A stretch of DNA of 64,000 nucleotides from Alligator mississippiensis (lineage: Eukaryota > Chordata > Crocodylia > Alligatoridae), in assembly GCF_030867095.1 (NCBI RefSeq), contig NC_081831.1, positions 40,671,319 to 40,735,318 of the forward strand, read 5' to 3'. The translations under genes were made by a program, and so were the position numbers. Under the pieces are notes generated by a model that worked only from the letters and a program-made list of their open reading frames with translations, did no database searches and had not been told where the DNA came from. Shown in pieces: positions 1-11,175 of this stretch (positions within the stretch are counted from its first letter, which is position 1; each line of letters opens with the position of its first letter).

Positions 1-3000
1 ACAAGTGGATGTGGAGATATGAGGGAGGTCGATTTTGGTCTAAACTGAGAGGGAAGGAAGAGTAATTTGGGTCTGTACAGCAGGTGTACATAATGAGAGC
101 TTTAACATTTATAGGTTGGATGGGAGTACAGAAATATTTTAAGGATGGAGAACAAATAATGGTACTGTCCTTTGTGTGTGAGTGAGAACATCAGGAGACA
201 TGAATCTGTAACAGGAAAGAAGAAGTGCTGCCAGATCAGAGAAAAGTAGGTCTTTTTCTGGCTGATGGGTGTTCTTGCAGCTCCCTACTACTGGGTCAAA
301 GTGCATGCTCCTCCTGTGCCTCAGCACTTGATAATCCAAGGCACCATCTGCTCTGTAGAAAGCAAGCTGTGTCACTCCCAGGAAGGGATGAGCAGGTAAG
401 TGGGAGTTACTAGAAGGAACAATTGCTGGTAGGTACAGAAACTGATAGCAAAAGAGGGGATTGGGACAAAATAAAGAGCAAGAAAGAAATAGGGGAAATG
501 TGAAAGAGAACAAGAGAGAGAAGAAAAAGCTAAGAACACTGACTCTCCTGGTTTATTTTATAGAAAGTTTTCTGTTCTCATACAAGAACCTGTCTGAGAG
601 AGAGAAAGAAATGGCCCCAAGTTTTCATTGCTCGCATTGCATGACATTTACCCAAAAGCACAGAGCACTAGTAGAACATAATGGCAGAGTTCTGCACTCA
701 GTTTGCACTAGTGTATGTGCCTGTTCAAAGGCACAGAAATGATGCCAAACATTGATGATTGTTTCCAGTGACAGGCAGCCACTTTCAGAAGGGTGTATGT
801 GACTGGAGACAAGCATCACTGTTTGGCATTCAAACTTTTTGTAATAGGTGGCCCCTTTAATTCACCTATAACTTAGTCCCCATAATGTCCCTCCACAAGG
901 TACACCACACAACCTGGTGAAGAGGGACCATCCACTCCCCTATGGGACAGATATGCTTCCCAGGAAGTTTGCATACAATCCATTAGCTCATTCAGCACCC
1001 CTGGGCTGGAACTTGATTCCCTGTATTGTCCCTGGGGTGGAACAGGAACAGGAGAAAGGGCCAGAGAAGTGAGACCAAGTGTTTGTGACCAAGGGACATG
1101 GCTTCATGGAGTCTTACTACCAGTTTGTAACACAGGCAGAGGCAAGACTGGATTTGCTTATTGTTTCAGTAGTGTGTTTCCTGTAGAAGCAGGAGGAGGC
1201 ATGTGAGCATGGGAAGCAGCACACTGTAACAGACAACACCATGCATCATAAGCTGTTGTCACTGCCAAGTGTACAGTCACCTTGGATGGTAGCCACAGCT
1301 ACTCTGAGTGAAACACTGCATGCAAGGGAACCATGGGAATGAGAAAGGGCTGGACATTGTGCCTACAATGGTTAATGGAGTCAGATCTGGGGCAGCTGTC
1401 AGTCCTAGGGACTAACAAAACCTTTTGGGCTGCTCTTCTGGTGAGCCTGGGCTCTGTGGTACTTTCTCTGGCTCCTTCATAGCCCCAAGAGAGAGAAGCT
1501 TTGCACACAGACAGCTTCTTGGGTCTTTCCCAAAGTGTGATTTTCCAGCTGCACCTACTATTTATGGCACAGGGTGGAAACCTCACTCTCTCTATGGCAG
1601 GGATGTGAATGAGCCAGAAAACACAGCAGGCCACATCTGTCCCCTGGGGTGTGATTCCCTTCGCCTCAGTGGAATTAACCCTGAGATGGATTTGGCCCGA
1701 TGTCTCAGAGACTCAGAGAGCTTGAGAGACAGCTGCTGGTGCAGGGAGACTTTTATCCACAGATAATGAATTTAGGTCTACCCCCCATTTATAATGACTG
1801 AGACATTATACACAGCCATCTTCTGGCTGTTTGGTGATCCATCTGTGGTGCTGCGCTGCAGCCAGTTCCTACCATTAGAATCCACCCTTTTGTTGAAAGC
1901 ACTGCAGGACTGCACTGTCCAGAGAACTCCCTGTCAGTTTTAGAGGCTCAAGCACACCAAGAAAGACTGAGTGGGAGAGGGCACCACTGCCTGCTTGTGC
2001 TGTACCTCCACTGTAGAGACACAGAAGGCTCCAGTTTCTACTGCTATTAATCTTGTAACCTTTCCCTTAAAAACAGGGAAAAGAAAGGGGCTGCTTCTTT
2101 TAAAATAAAGCCTGGAAAAGCAGCACTTCAATGCACAGAGTGAGGGTTTTATTCTCTGCTGTGGTTATGAAACTGCAATTAATACCAAAAATGCAGTTAG
2201 GTTAAGAATCAGGCACATTTTCATAAATTCATAGATTTTTAGGTCAGATGGGCCATTATGGTCCCCCAGGCCATGCTCCTATATTACACACCCTATAATA
2301 TGGTGTCACCTAGCAGTTCCTGCACCCAGCCCAAGCCTAATCTTTCTAAGTGAGTAAGGAAGGATACAGATTTGTCCTGCCTGCCAATAGGACAGATACT
2401 CGAATGAGACAAGGCACCTGGAACAGATCTGTCTTCCAGCAGATCACATTGATGACACCAAGTCCCCTGTCCCTTTTAGTGTGCACCACAGGGAGATGGG
2501 ATAGTCAGTCCCTCACAATCACCACCAGTCTTTGTCTCCCCTCCCTCCATCAATTCAAGCTGTGCAGAGCTGGATCACCTACTGTTTTACTGTGTCATAA
2601 CCATCACAAGAGCTCGCTATATGGCTTCTTTGCAGTTTTTATGTCATATCTGCATTTCTCCACTCATAAAATGCGACTGCACCAATTTTTGTGATTGGGG
2701 GTCGGTCAGCTAATAGGGCTGTTTTGAGTTTCCCTGACAGACACTTTTAATCAAATCCTAACATATTCTAGCTTCAAAGAGGTTTTATTACTGCCCACTT
2801 GCTTGCTGAGTGCCGCTACCCTCCAGAAGCTGTATTCAGCTGCATTGAATTTAAATCCAAGATGCACCACTTTGCACCATAAAGGACTTGTTTTATACAG
2901 TTTTCCTGCTCAAGCCCTCCTCAATGCCCTCATTTTAACAGCTCTTTGTACTTTGCTTCCCTTCAGAAACCCCCCATCCTATTACTACTGACGGGAGAAA

Positions 3001-4639
3001 GGAACTATGATGGGCTATAAGAGGAAGAGGTAGGTGTGTGGGGAGAGGTCTGTGGTGGGGAGGATTGATTAGAGTTTTAGGTCTGTAATGTGGTGAGGCA
3101 AGAGGGTTGGCAGCGTGTGGATAAGAACTGGTCTGTGAGAGATTGAGGGAAGTCTGAGAAAGTGGACAGATAGATAATGATCATCTTATGGATCAGAGGG
3201 AAATTAGGATATGGGAGGACTAATCCAAAACACATAGAAATCAATAGGAATTGTCCAGCAGGCTTCAATGAGTTTTGAATTACATCTGCATTGAGCGATT
3301 CCTGCCCCACACTACTAGTGGCATAGTCCTGGCCTGTTTCCCACTTGGAACCAAGGGCATGAATCTGCTTCTCAGCAGTTGTCTCTAGAAGGGCCTTTGG
3401 TTTAGTTCCCAGGAAAGCAGTGGAATCACTCAGTGTCCACTGCAGTTTGTAGAACTTCTAGTATAAACTCACATTTATGAGGAGGGTAAAGCTCTGCCAA
3501 AATTAATCCATCAAGGCAAGTTAAAGGCAAAAGTGCCCCCAAATCCACAACACTATGGTGCTGCCTTTACAGTCCCCATAGTCTTCCCCCTAGTTATCTC
3601 AGGTTGGGCTTTCATGGTTTTCCCACCCTCGTGAAAATAAAGAGCCTCCTTTCCCTTTTTTCTTGCCATTTGCCCACAGGGTACAAGTAAGCCCTTCAGG
3701 AAGAAGGCAACAAATACAAGCATCCCCTACTGAATTCCAGCAAGATCACCAGCTCTGGAATTAATGTTTCACTCTGTAGGGTTAGGAGGAGAACAGCATT
3801 CAGGAGTGACAAGGGCAACAGGTGCTTTGTGTATCAGCTCATCAGCCAGAATACAGACAGACAAACCGGTAACCTGACTGACCAGCTGTCTGAGCATCTG
3901 GAGGACAAAATGCCAAACAATCTCATGTTAAGATTGGTAAAAGTAGCCAGGGAAGACTATGCAGGACTACCTTCACCTGCTATATGGCAAAAGGTACAGA
4001 GAAAAGAAAGCTCATGTGTCAGGATAAAGAAGCAACCTCCACAGAAATGCCAGCCACACAGAGGAATCTACAAGCCCCAGAGGGTGGGGTTGTTGGTTTT
4101 TAACCTTTTGGCAGACAGTGAATGGATGATAAATGAGATTTAACCTGAACTAGTATAGGTTATCTGACTGTTGTATATCATATTACATAGGTCAGCAGCT
4201 AGTGAACAATCCCAGAATACCAGAAACTCAAGGATGTGAACAGGAAAGAAGAGGCAAGAGAGAGACAGGGAGCAAAGGAAAGAAAAGGGTAGGGGAAGAA
4301 TTCATGTGACAGAAAGAGGAAAGTAGTAGGGCAGGACAGGGCTGGCATAGTACAAGGAACGACCCAAATAGAAGAACAGAACAAGAAAAGCAAGGGACAA
4401 AAGGCAGAGGAGGCCAAAAGAGCGAGAGTTGAAAGAGAGACATAGGGAAGGCAAAGAAAAAGCAGAGGAAGACAGCTAGTGAGTATGGAGAAGGAAAAGT
4501 CTCAGGTTGATGCATGTTGCTAGCATCTGAACAGGTAGCACTGACACACGGAGCAGCAGCCTCCTGTGCCTCTGCTCCATTTGCTTGACTTACAGACCAC
4601 CCCAGTGCCCAGCAAGCAAGAGAATGTGGATAACCATAC
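1..4639 (-). other. GABRB4: Intron 2 of the GABA-A receptor beta gene (part)
   Basis: This is non-coding sequence downstream of exon 2 on the minus strand. I searched both strands for the next receptor exon and saw none, so the intron is at least 4.6 kb. It contains a CR1 tail near 2219-2347 and a purine-rich tract (plus strand) at 4230-4500. The longest open frames lack domain signatures. Confidence 0.65.
2219..2347 (-). repeat. CR1-like LINE 3' tail fragment
   Basis: On the plus strand the segment starts with TTCATAAATTCATAGATTT, the reverse of the short tandem repeats that end CR1 elements. It continues into the 3' UTR-like sequence (GGTCAGATGGGCCATTATGG) seen in old sauropsid CR1/L3 copies. 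No coding part remains. The assignment rests on pattern recognition. Confidence 0.55.
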
Positions 4640-4728
4640 CTCCAAAATCAGGTCTCAGGCGGACATCATATCCTTTCAGCAATTTGTCCACAATCTCTTT
4701 CACCACAGATATATTCCCAGTGGATTGG
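4640..4728 (-). CDS. GABRB4: GABA-A receptor beta-type subunit, exon 2 (start of mature extracellular domain)
   Basis: This 89 bp exon encodes 29 complete codons plus split codons at both ends. It holds an NIS N-glycosylation sequon near the start of the mature chain, then VDKLLKGYD and RLRPDFG, the hallmark opening of the ligand-binding domain in GABA-A beta subunits. The acceptor is a pyrimidine-rich tract ending TTTCAG (minus strand, just above 4728), and the donor is GTATGG below 4640. Residues in the VVKEIVD segment and the V of GYDV differ from the almost invariant beta1-3 sequence, pointing to beta4 or the related theta lineage. The exon is about one codon shorter than I expect for beta1-3. 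The next exon (the conserved segment after the PDFGG motif) was not found down to position 1, so the gene continues left of the window. Confidence 0.85.
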
Positions 4729-4833
4729 CTGAAACACAGAAAAGGTCCTGGTCATCATCTTTGCCACAGGAGACACACAGGAGTCCTGGTCAAAGGGCTA
4801 ACACAAATGCTATCTCTTGTGTACACTGTTGAG

Positions 4834-4838
<5 letters not shown>

Positions 4839-4903
<65 letters not shown>
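4839..4903. repeat. (CT)n(CA)n compound microsatellite
   Basis: An uninterrupted CT run from 4839 to 4870 passes directly into a CA run to about 4902. It lies about 110 bp from the acceptor side of exon 2, inside intron 1. Confidence 0.97.
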
Positions 4904-4905
<2 letters not shown>

Positions 4906-6229
4906 TCCCTGTCTCACAAGCTGAACACATACACATATACTCTTCCTCTCACAAACACATTCTTCTGTCTCTTAGACACATTTGCTGTCACTAGTACATA
5001 AACATTCTCATTCTTGGTTTACTGCACATAGATATGGGAACAACAGGTCTGCTTGGGGACCCAGGCTGTTAGGATACCCACATAATCAGAAAATTCAAAG
5101 GGCCATCCCTGCAGGCAGTAACACGCTGAACTCTTCATTGAAATGGCCCTTTTGATACTCATTCTCTTTCTTATAAGGCACACGCATTTTCCAAATTGCT
5201 CACTCTTTCATGCACATACCTACTACAGATACATATCCTTCTTTCCTGAGAAAACGGAGATTCAGTTCCTCCCCCTCCCAACCAACACACACAGTTGTGT
5301 GCTCACATTCACCCTGTACAGACATTCAAGCTTTATTATGCACATGCAGGGCTTCCACACTGCATTCATGTACACTCAGTCTCTTAAACATACTACTGTG
5401 TTCACAAAACTACCCTCCTCAGTACATGTACGTATGCACAAGACTCCCACAAATGCAACCTCCCTCTTGCATCACACACTTACTGTCCAAGACAGTGTGC
5501 ACCTTGATACTGTGCACGGTCCAAGACACTGTGAGTCCTAGATACAAACACAGACTCATCACACCTAGATAAACAGTTTGTTCCCCATTGCTCAATCCCC
5601 ACAAATGCTATCTCCCTTCCCCATTCTGTGCACCCAAATGTTTGCTCATGTTATTTGCACTCAACATTGGAAAAAAACCCACCCTCTCCTACAAATATGA
5701 TATGTATCTGATCTCTGGCCTTTAACAATAAATGTTTTACCATTGTATCAGAGCAGCTTCTAACGTGGTCTTAGCAATGCAGACACAGACAGAGTGAGGC
5801 AGAATTCATCTTTGCCTTAGTATGCTTGGATAATTATCTTTTTCCTATCAAGCCCTCTGTTTTGCATCTGGAGGCTGGGTGGTCTCCATCCTTATTGGTG
5901 TTCCAGTTTCTTCCAGTTATACAAGAGGGAGGGGTCTCCTGCTATAAATATTCCTGGAGGCTCACAAAGAGCCAGGGTGAAGAAGCTAGAGGCAAGAAGT
6001 AGCTAAAAATGAGTCTCCAGCTCAAACCCACCCACAGTGCCTGCTCTGTCCCCACTATTTTCTAGAGTCTAATAACATTCTTTGCAAACAGAGGTTAGGC
6101 TCCAAGTCCTTGGAAAAAGACACATCATCCTATCCACACTGCCTCCCACATTAAGCCAATTCAGGATGGAAAGCTACAACACAACACTACCCCTGCCAGC
6201 CAAGCTTCGTGTCTCACTGGACATGGGGA

Positions 6230-8600
6230 TTTGTGCTGACATGTCCACATGCTTTGGAAAGGTGCACACACAAATGTTTATGTACTCCTCTGGTTGCAAT
6301 CTTTATATATGGATTTCCAACATGAAGATGTGAGCCTGTATGTTTATGAGCACTCTTGAGTTAGTGTGTGTAGCTGCATGTGACATGGTCACAGATCTGC
6401 ATATAGCTGGGCATCCCCAGATTCAGGTCCACATTTCAATTGATGTGGCTACATAAATTGTTGCCTGGATGGCTGAATATGGGGAAGAGTATGAATCTAG
6501 CTAAACTTGAATACTGACAATCTGGATATATAGATACATAGGTACATATATTTATATATGGTTACATGAGTTTGGGCATGCGCAGATGTATGCATTAAGT
6601 GAATGGATCTGAATAGAGGAACCAGGTACACTGAACAGTGTGTGCAAGTATTCTGTATCTGGATACATGAATGATGTGTGCATCGATGCATGTGTGAATG
6701 TAAGGCAAAACATTTCTGGGCATTAGAGTTTAGATCCATGGATAAACTGGTACATATTCTGGTGGATAAATGAATAATAAAACTGTTTTTGTTTGTTTTA
6801 TTTGTAACTTAATATGAACTGTTTTATGGTACCTTGTACAGGCAAACATGGACAGATGGACAAAATGTTCCTTTTCATATGCAGTTTCTGTCTGAACATC
6901 CATATGTACTTTTTGTGGATATAGACAAGGACAACAAGCACACATGGATCCCTGTGTTTCTGTATGTGTATTTGTTCGTGTATGGTAATATTTGGAATTT
7001 GTGTCTGAATACACGTGCACAGTATCCATGGGTAGTTGAGTTCATAGGTTTAACATATCCATACAACAGTAAATGCACAATACAAAAAGCTCTTTTGTAA
7101 GGATATCAAAGGGATTAATTTAGCCCTACAATAAAAAGTGAAGTCAGAAAGTATCATTATTTCCATTTCACAGATAGAGAAACTGAGGCAAAGAGACTAT
7201 TATATGCCTATAGTCATGCATGAAGCCCATGATAGAGTTTGAAATATAAATGTTGATGTCCTGTCCTCACCCATAAACTACAAGCAACTCCTACAGAAGT
7301 CAATGGGAGTTACTTGTATTCTGTAGAATCAAAAATAGGGCCAACATCTCTGTTGTGACTCTCAGGTCTGTGTCTGAACCATAAGGCCATCCTCCTACTG
7401 CTGAACCAACAGTTCCTGTAGTTACACCAGGAATTTATAAGTATTTGTATGTTAGCTTATAATCCTTGTGGACAAAAGTCTTTATGCATGACAGATCATA
7501 TATACTGAATGTCTGAGTTGTCTCTTTGAATACTGCATATGTGAACCTTAGTGAGTGTACATGTATTTGGTATGTGTATGCATAGCCCGTGTGTGCGCGC
7601 ATCATGGTGAATAATTAATGAGGGTGAATATGTATGTGTATACAAAAGTAAGTATAAGTTACTTGTCTGCATTTAGTTTCAAAGGTGCATGTATGGTATG
7701 TGTGTTCAGCATGTGCACAAGTCTGTAAGTGGGCAGATATAAACAAATGTTCATGAACATGTATGGGCAGGTGGTACGTACATGCACATGCCTGTGTGCA
7801 CATCTGAATTTACAGTATGTGTAAACATAACTCTTTAGACATGCTTTCCATATCATTGGAGAATTGATATGAGGGGGTGGCATAGACCTGTGTGTATGCA
7901 CATATGCTACTGTGTGTATATGTGCGTTGGCATGAAAATAGAAACATAAACCTCTGTATATACGTATCTGTATTTGTGAACATGGGTCTCTATGTGTTTG
8001 CTTGTAACAAAATGTTAGATAAACATGGATGTGTAAGTACATATACATGTATATTCATGCACTGACACTAATAGAGGGAGCACAGGTTGTAAATACACCT
8101 GCACTTCTGTGTGACCTGATGGTGAGGGGAGCACATATACATTTTACTTCTGCACATATGCTGCAGGAAAATATATATACATATATGGAGAGATATACCT
8201 TGAACTTCCAGTATGGATGTGTGAGCATCTATAGATATATGCATCTCTGTATGCTCCAGTCATATCAGTGGTCATATTTGCACGTGAGTATGCCAGGCAT
8301 TAATACGTATGCATCCATAGACACATGCCATGCCTATATATTATGGTGTGCATGTATAATGCATAGATGCATGTTTTGGACTGATAGAGGCATGGTTCAT
8401 TTGCATGTGTACATGTCCTACATATGTCTGTACGCAGTGTGGATGTATGCACCGCATCTGTACTGCACATTACAGAGAAGAGCGTAGATGTAAATGAACA
8501 CATGCATGGAGATGTCTGAGTGTGGTTGAATGTGCAGTGTGTGTATAGATGCAAGCAGGGCTATGCCAGGCTGTTTGCGTGGACGCATTGGCATGTGTGC
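6230..8600. repeat. Degenerate TGYATR / TG-CA rich simple-repeat region
   Basis: Over roughly 2.3 kb the plus strand is unusually rich in TGTGCAT, ATGTGTG, TACATAT and ACATATG words with no clean repeat unit. This produces many spurious open frames on both strands with His-, Tyr-, Cys- and Thr-rich translations. It resembles an aged simple repeat, possibly able to adopt Z-DNA. A MIR-like SINE interrupts it. Confidence 0.6.
7131..7420 (-). repeat. MIR-like / CORE-SINE fragment
   Basis: The stretch TTTCACAGATAGAGAAACTG followed by AGGCAAAGAGAC is the well-known MIR 3' region. It is followed by degraded downstream sequence. Old and diverged; the ends are approximate and the strand is uncertain. 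Confidence 0.55.
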
Positions 8601-8927
8601 ACATCAGTGCCTAGGTTCAGTTCATCTTCACTCACTGGACACCATTATGTTTCCCAGCTTTAATGGTGTTTAATTTCTCCTAATCCAGTTTCGTGTAGTG
8701 ACAGATCAGCTGCATGTGGGCTGAGAGGTGAGCTCCGTCTGCAGAAAGCTTGCTCCAGATTTCATGCATGAGCACCCATCCTCCCACTAAAATGCAATAG
8801 CCTAGGCAATAACACCGCCAGGCATCAGGAAAGCAAGTAAGGGGAAAGACCCCCCTCACACGCCAAAACAAGCCAGACACAGGCTTCCCCCTGCTCTTGT
8901 CCCTGAACCCAGGAAATGAGATCTTAC

Positions 8928-9007
8928 CTTTGCGCAAAGCAGGCAAGACAAAGAGCTGCTATAGCAGAGACAATTCCACTCAATCTGTCTGCCTGGAATC
9001 TCCACAT
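8928..9007 (-). CDS. GABRB4: GABA-A receptor beta-type subunit, exon 1 coding part (signal peptide)
   Basis: This exon encodes the N-terminus of a subunit of the GABA-gated chloride channel, a pentameric Cys-loop receptor of the neuronal plasma membrane. Read on the minus strand, the ATG is at 9007-9005. It opens 26 codons that start MWRFQ, run through a hydrophobic stretch and end CLACFAQ, which is a typical secretory signal. The last two bases (AG) leave phase 2 and are followed directly by a GTAAGA donor (8927 downward). The exon 2 at 4728 begins with C, completing a serine codon, which is the intron position expected in beta-subunit genes. The MW start also matches the beta family. An in-frame upstream ATG exists at 9124, but I prefer 9007 from family length. 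Beta1-3 are almost invariant among amniotes and differ from this sequence, so I infer beta4; the paralogue call is less certain than the family. Confidence 0.8.
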
Positions 9008-9212
9008 TTCCACAAACGCGATGGAAGAAAAAAAATTGGGAGGGGAGGGGAGGGGAGGGGAAGGGAGGATGGATCTTCTGAAATTCCCCTCCAAAAAAAA
9101 AGGAAAAAGAAAAAGAAAAGCCAAAAAATAAAATGAATAATTTCCTTAAAAGACCCACATGAATGAATAATAATTAAAAAAAAATATAGATATATATATG
9201 GGGGGAAAATAA

Positions 9213-9244
<32 letters not shown>

Positions 9245-9260
9245 GGGGGAAAATATCCCC
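9008..9260 (-). promoter_or_regulatory. GABRB4: 5' UTR and probable proximal promoter of the receptor gene
   Basis: The sequence lies immediately upstream of the ATG at 9007. On the coding (minus) strand it carries a polypyrimidine tract made of CCCCT repeats (9040-9061), T-rich runs and an (AT)n block at 9219-9244. There is no strong CpG island. Transcription start cannot be placed from sequence alone. An in-frame ATG at 9124 would add 39 residues if used, but those residues look like translated pyrimidine tract. Confidence 0.4.
9219..9244. repeat. (AT)13 microsatellite
   Basis: A perfect alternating AT run, preceded about 30 bp earlier by a shorter ATATATAT run. Both are followed by GGGGGAAAAT-like sequence, suggesting a local tandem duplication. 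Confidence 0.95.
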
Positions 9261-10749
9261 CCCCCTTCAGTGCCAGTCAAAGAATTTGCCTCTTCTTCCT
9301 TTCAGCATCCTCTCAACAAGAGACATCCTCTGGCAATGGAGAAAATCCCAAGAGAGAGAAAAATAAAGAGCTCCCAAAATGGACTAAGCAAAGTGTGGAA
9401 TCAAATCTCACAGGTTAAAAAAAGAAAAAGGAAAAAAAAAAAACCCTTCGCCCCTGAACTCTCTCCACTTGGATTATTTTCCTCCCTGCTATTTTGCCAT
9501 CCAGTTCTGCAGATGTTGCATGGCTCCTGCCATCCACCTTCAGAAGAAGAGGAGGAGGGGAAAGGGGGGGGGGGGAGGCACGAGGGAGGGGGAGACTTAT
9601 CTAGCAATGCAATTTTATTCTGGATTTTACCTAGCCTTTGCTGCTCTTATTCCCCCTCCCCTTTTTTTCTTTTTCAAGGAAGATTTTCCAGCCTTAAGGT
9701 GCTATTTTGGTTTTATTTTATTTCATTGCATCCTGATTCTGATGACTTGGATGGATCTTTTGAAAGGATTAAAAAAATGAAAGAATGGGAAAACAAGACG
9801 TCAAAATAATAATACAATTCTGTATGCAGAAAAAACTGCTTTCAAAAAGAGAACTGCATGTCTCCTTAATGCTGTTGCTGCATCTCCTGTAGAGTTTTTC
9901 TGCTCATTGCAAAGTCACAAGAGAAGGGGAGGAGAGAGGGAGTTCATAGATTGGGGAGGAAAAAATCTACAGGCAAACTGGTATCGTGACGTTATGGCTG
10001 ACAACATTAACCCCTGCTGGCTTGGAAAGGGTTCTTTTGGGGAGGTTGGAGGGATGGTGGTGTTTTTGCAGGGAGTGGATGGATCAGAATGGGAGTGCTT
10101 TGCCTACTGGAACCGATCGATCACTGCCTTAGACATTTGAAATAGGCAGGTAAACTCACAGAGAAAGCACAAAAGAGCAAACAAAATACACGCGTCTCTC
10201 TGTAAGCCAAGGGCTAATGAGGATGATGGTATTTCTACAAAGTCTTCAAGGAGAATTCTTGATGGCTTTTGGAAAATGACAGGGAGAATCCAGGAGTTCC
10301 CTCAGGAGGGAGAGACAGCAACACAGAAAGAGGTTATTTTTTGCTTTCTAGAATGTGACAGAAGCTCAGATTCTGACCCAAAAGACTGTGAATTTGGGGG
10401 TTTTAAATATTGTAATGCTGCCAGTTGTTGGCTATTTATGCAGTGGATTTACCCACTCAATGAGTACTGACACCACAGTCTTCTTATCAGCTATAGCTCT
10501 GTGTATAACAAATTTAAGTAAAACCCAAGCCCCATCTCTCTGGGTAAAGCATAGAGCAATCAGCTTCCAGGGAAGTATTTCTCTGGGAAAGGGGAAGAAT
10601 GAGGGCAGAACCTTGAATCCATGCTTGGGTGGCTTATCTGTTTAACACAAAAACAGCCCTCTAGGGGAAGTCTCAGAAACATCTCTAAAATGAAGTCTCA
10701 GAAACATCTCTAAAATGAAATGAGCTATCTGAAACATTTCAGAAAATTT
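9261..10749. other. Upstream flank with no recognised gene
   Basis: The stretch contains poly-G and poly-A runs (9420-9590) and a perfect 25 bp tandem duplication at 10667-10716 (unit begins GAAGTCTCAGAAAC). Open frames here are low-complexity and carry no domain signature. Confidence 0.7.
10667..10716. repeat. Perfect 25 bp tandem duplication
   Basis: Two identical, adjacent copies of a 25 bp unit beginning GAAGTCTCAG and ending TCTAAAAT. Perfect identity suggests a recent slip or repair event. Confidence 0.95.
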
Positions 10750-11175
10750 TGGAGTTTTGGACCCGGGCTTGCAGGGAAACAGCTGTACACTGCTGCCCTG
10801 CCGCGTGACTCAGCTCCACAGGGAGCAGAGATTTGCGCCAGGGGTCTTCTCGCTGTTGCTACCTGCCCTGCACTGCCCTAGTGATGTGGGTCTGCCAGGG
10901 CAACATGGGGCAGGTAGCAACGGTGAGGAGACCCTTGGCGCAGATCTCTCCTCCCTGCGGAGCCAAGTCACGCGGCAGGGAGCAGCAAGCTTGCTCACGG
11001 CTCTGCGCTTCTTCCCTACCCCGCAATCCGGCATAACAGAGATCAGAGATCTGCGTGGGGGTCTCCTCACCTGCATGGAGGGCAGCAGCCCTCCCCCAGA
11101 CAAGCCACCCATGGCCCCGTCTTGCTCCCTGGTGGGGCCCCAAGCCCCTGGCCCCAAGCCCCTCCTGGATCAAGA
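10750..11175. repeat. GC-rich inverted-repeat cluster
   Basis: About 80 bp at 10790-10870 (centre GCAGAGATTTGCGCCAGGGG) reappears as its reverse complement at 10906-10986 with roughly 80-85% identity by eye. The loop of about 35 bp contains further complementary words. A third related unit (GATCAGAGATCTGCG, 11039-11090) lies in the first orientation. Neither flanking duplications nor coding motifs were seen. Open frames across it mirror one another on both strands, as expected for a palindrome. Confidence 0.75.

Larger units (their letters stand above)
4729..8927 (-). other. GABRB4: Intron 1 of the GABA-A receptor beta gene
   Basis: The interval between the two exons starts with a GTAAGA donor and ends with a TTTCAG acceptor when read on the minus strand, so it is a 4.2 kb phase 2 intron. 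It carries a (CT)n(CA)n microsatellite next to exon 2, a MIR-like SINE, and a long degenerate TG/CA-rich stretch. No other exon was recognised. Confidence 0.75.

Noticed and set aside
139..4515. Short open frames on both strands left of exon 2
   Set aside because: None has a domain, splice context or conserved motif; they overlap each other and follow composition, for example the purine-rich tract at 4230-4500.
4838..4903. Possible CRISPR-like or other array
   Set aside because: It is a dinucleotide microsatellite in eukaryotic DNA; there are no spacers.
4585..5001. Plus-strand frame of 138 codons over exon 2
   Set aside because: It is the antisense shadow of the receptor exon and then runs into the (CT)n(CA)n microsatellite.
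8029..8487. 152-codon plus-strand frame
   Set aside because: It is a translation of the TG/CA-rich simple-repeat region; composition explains its Tyr, His, Met and Cys content.
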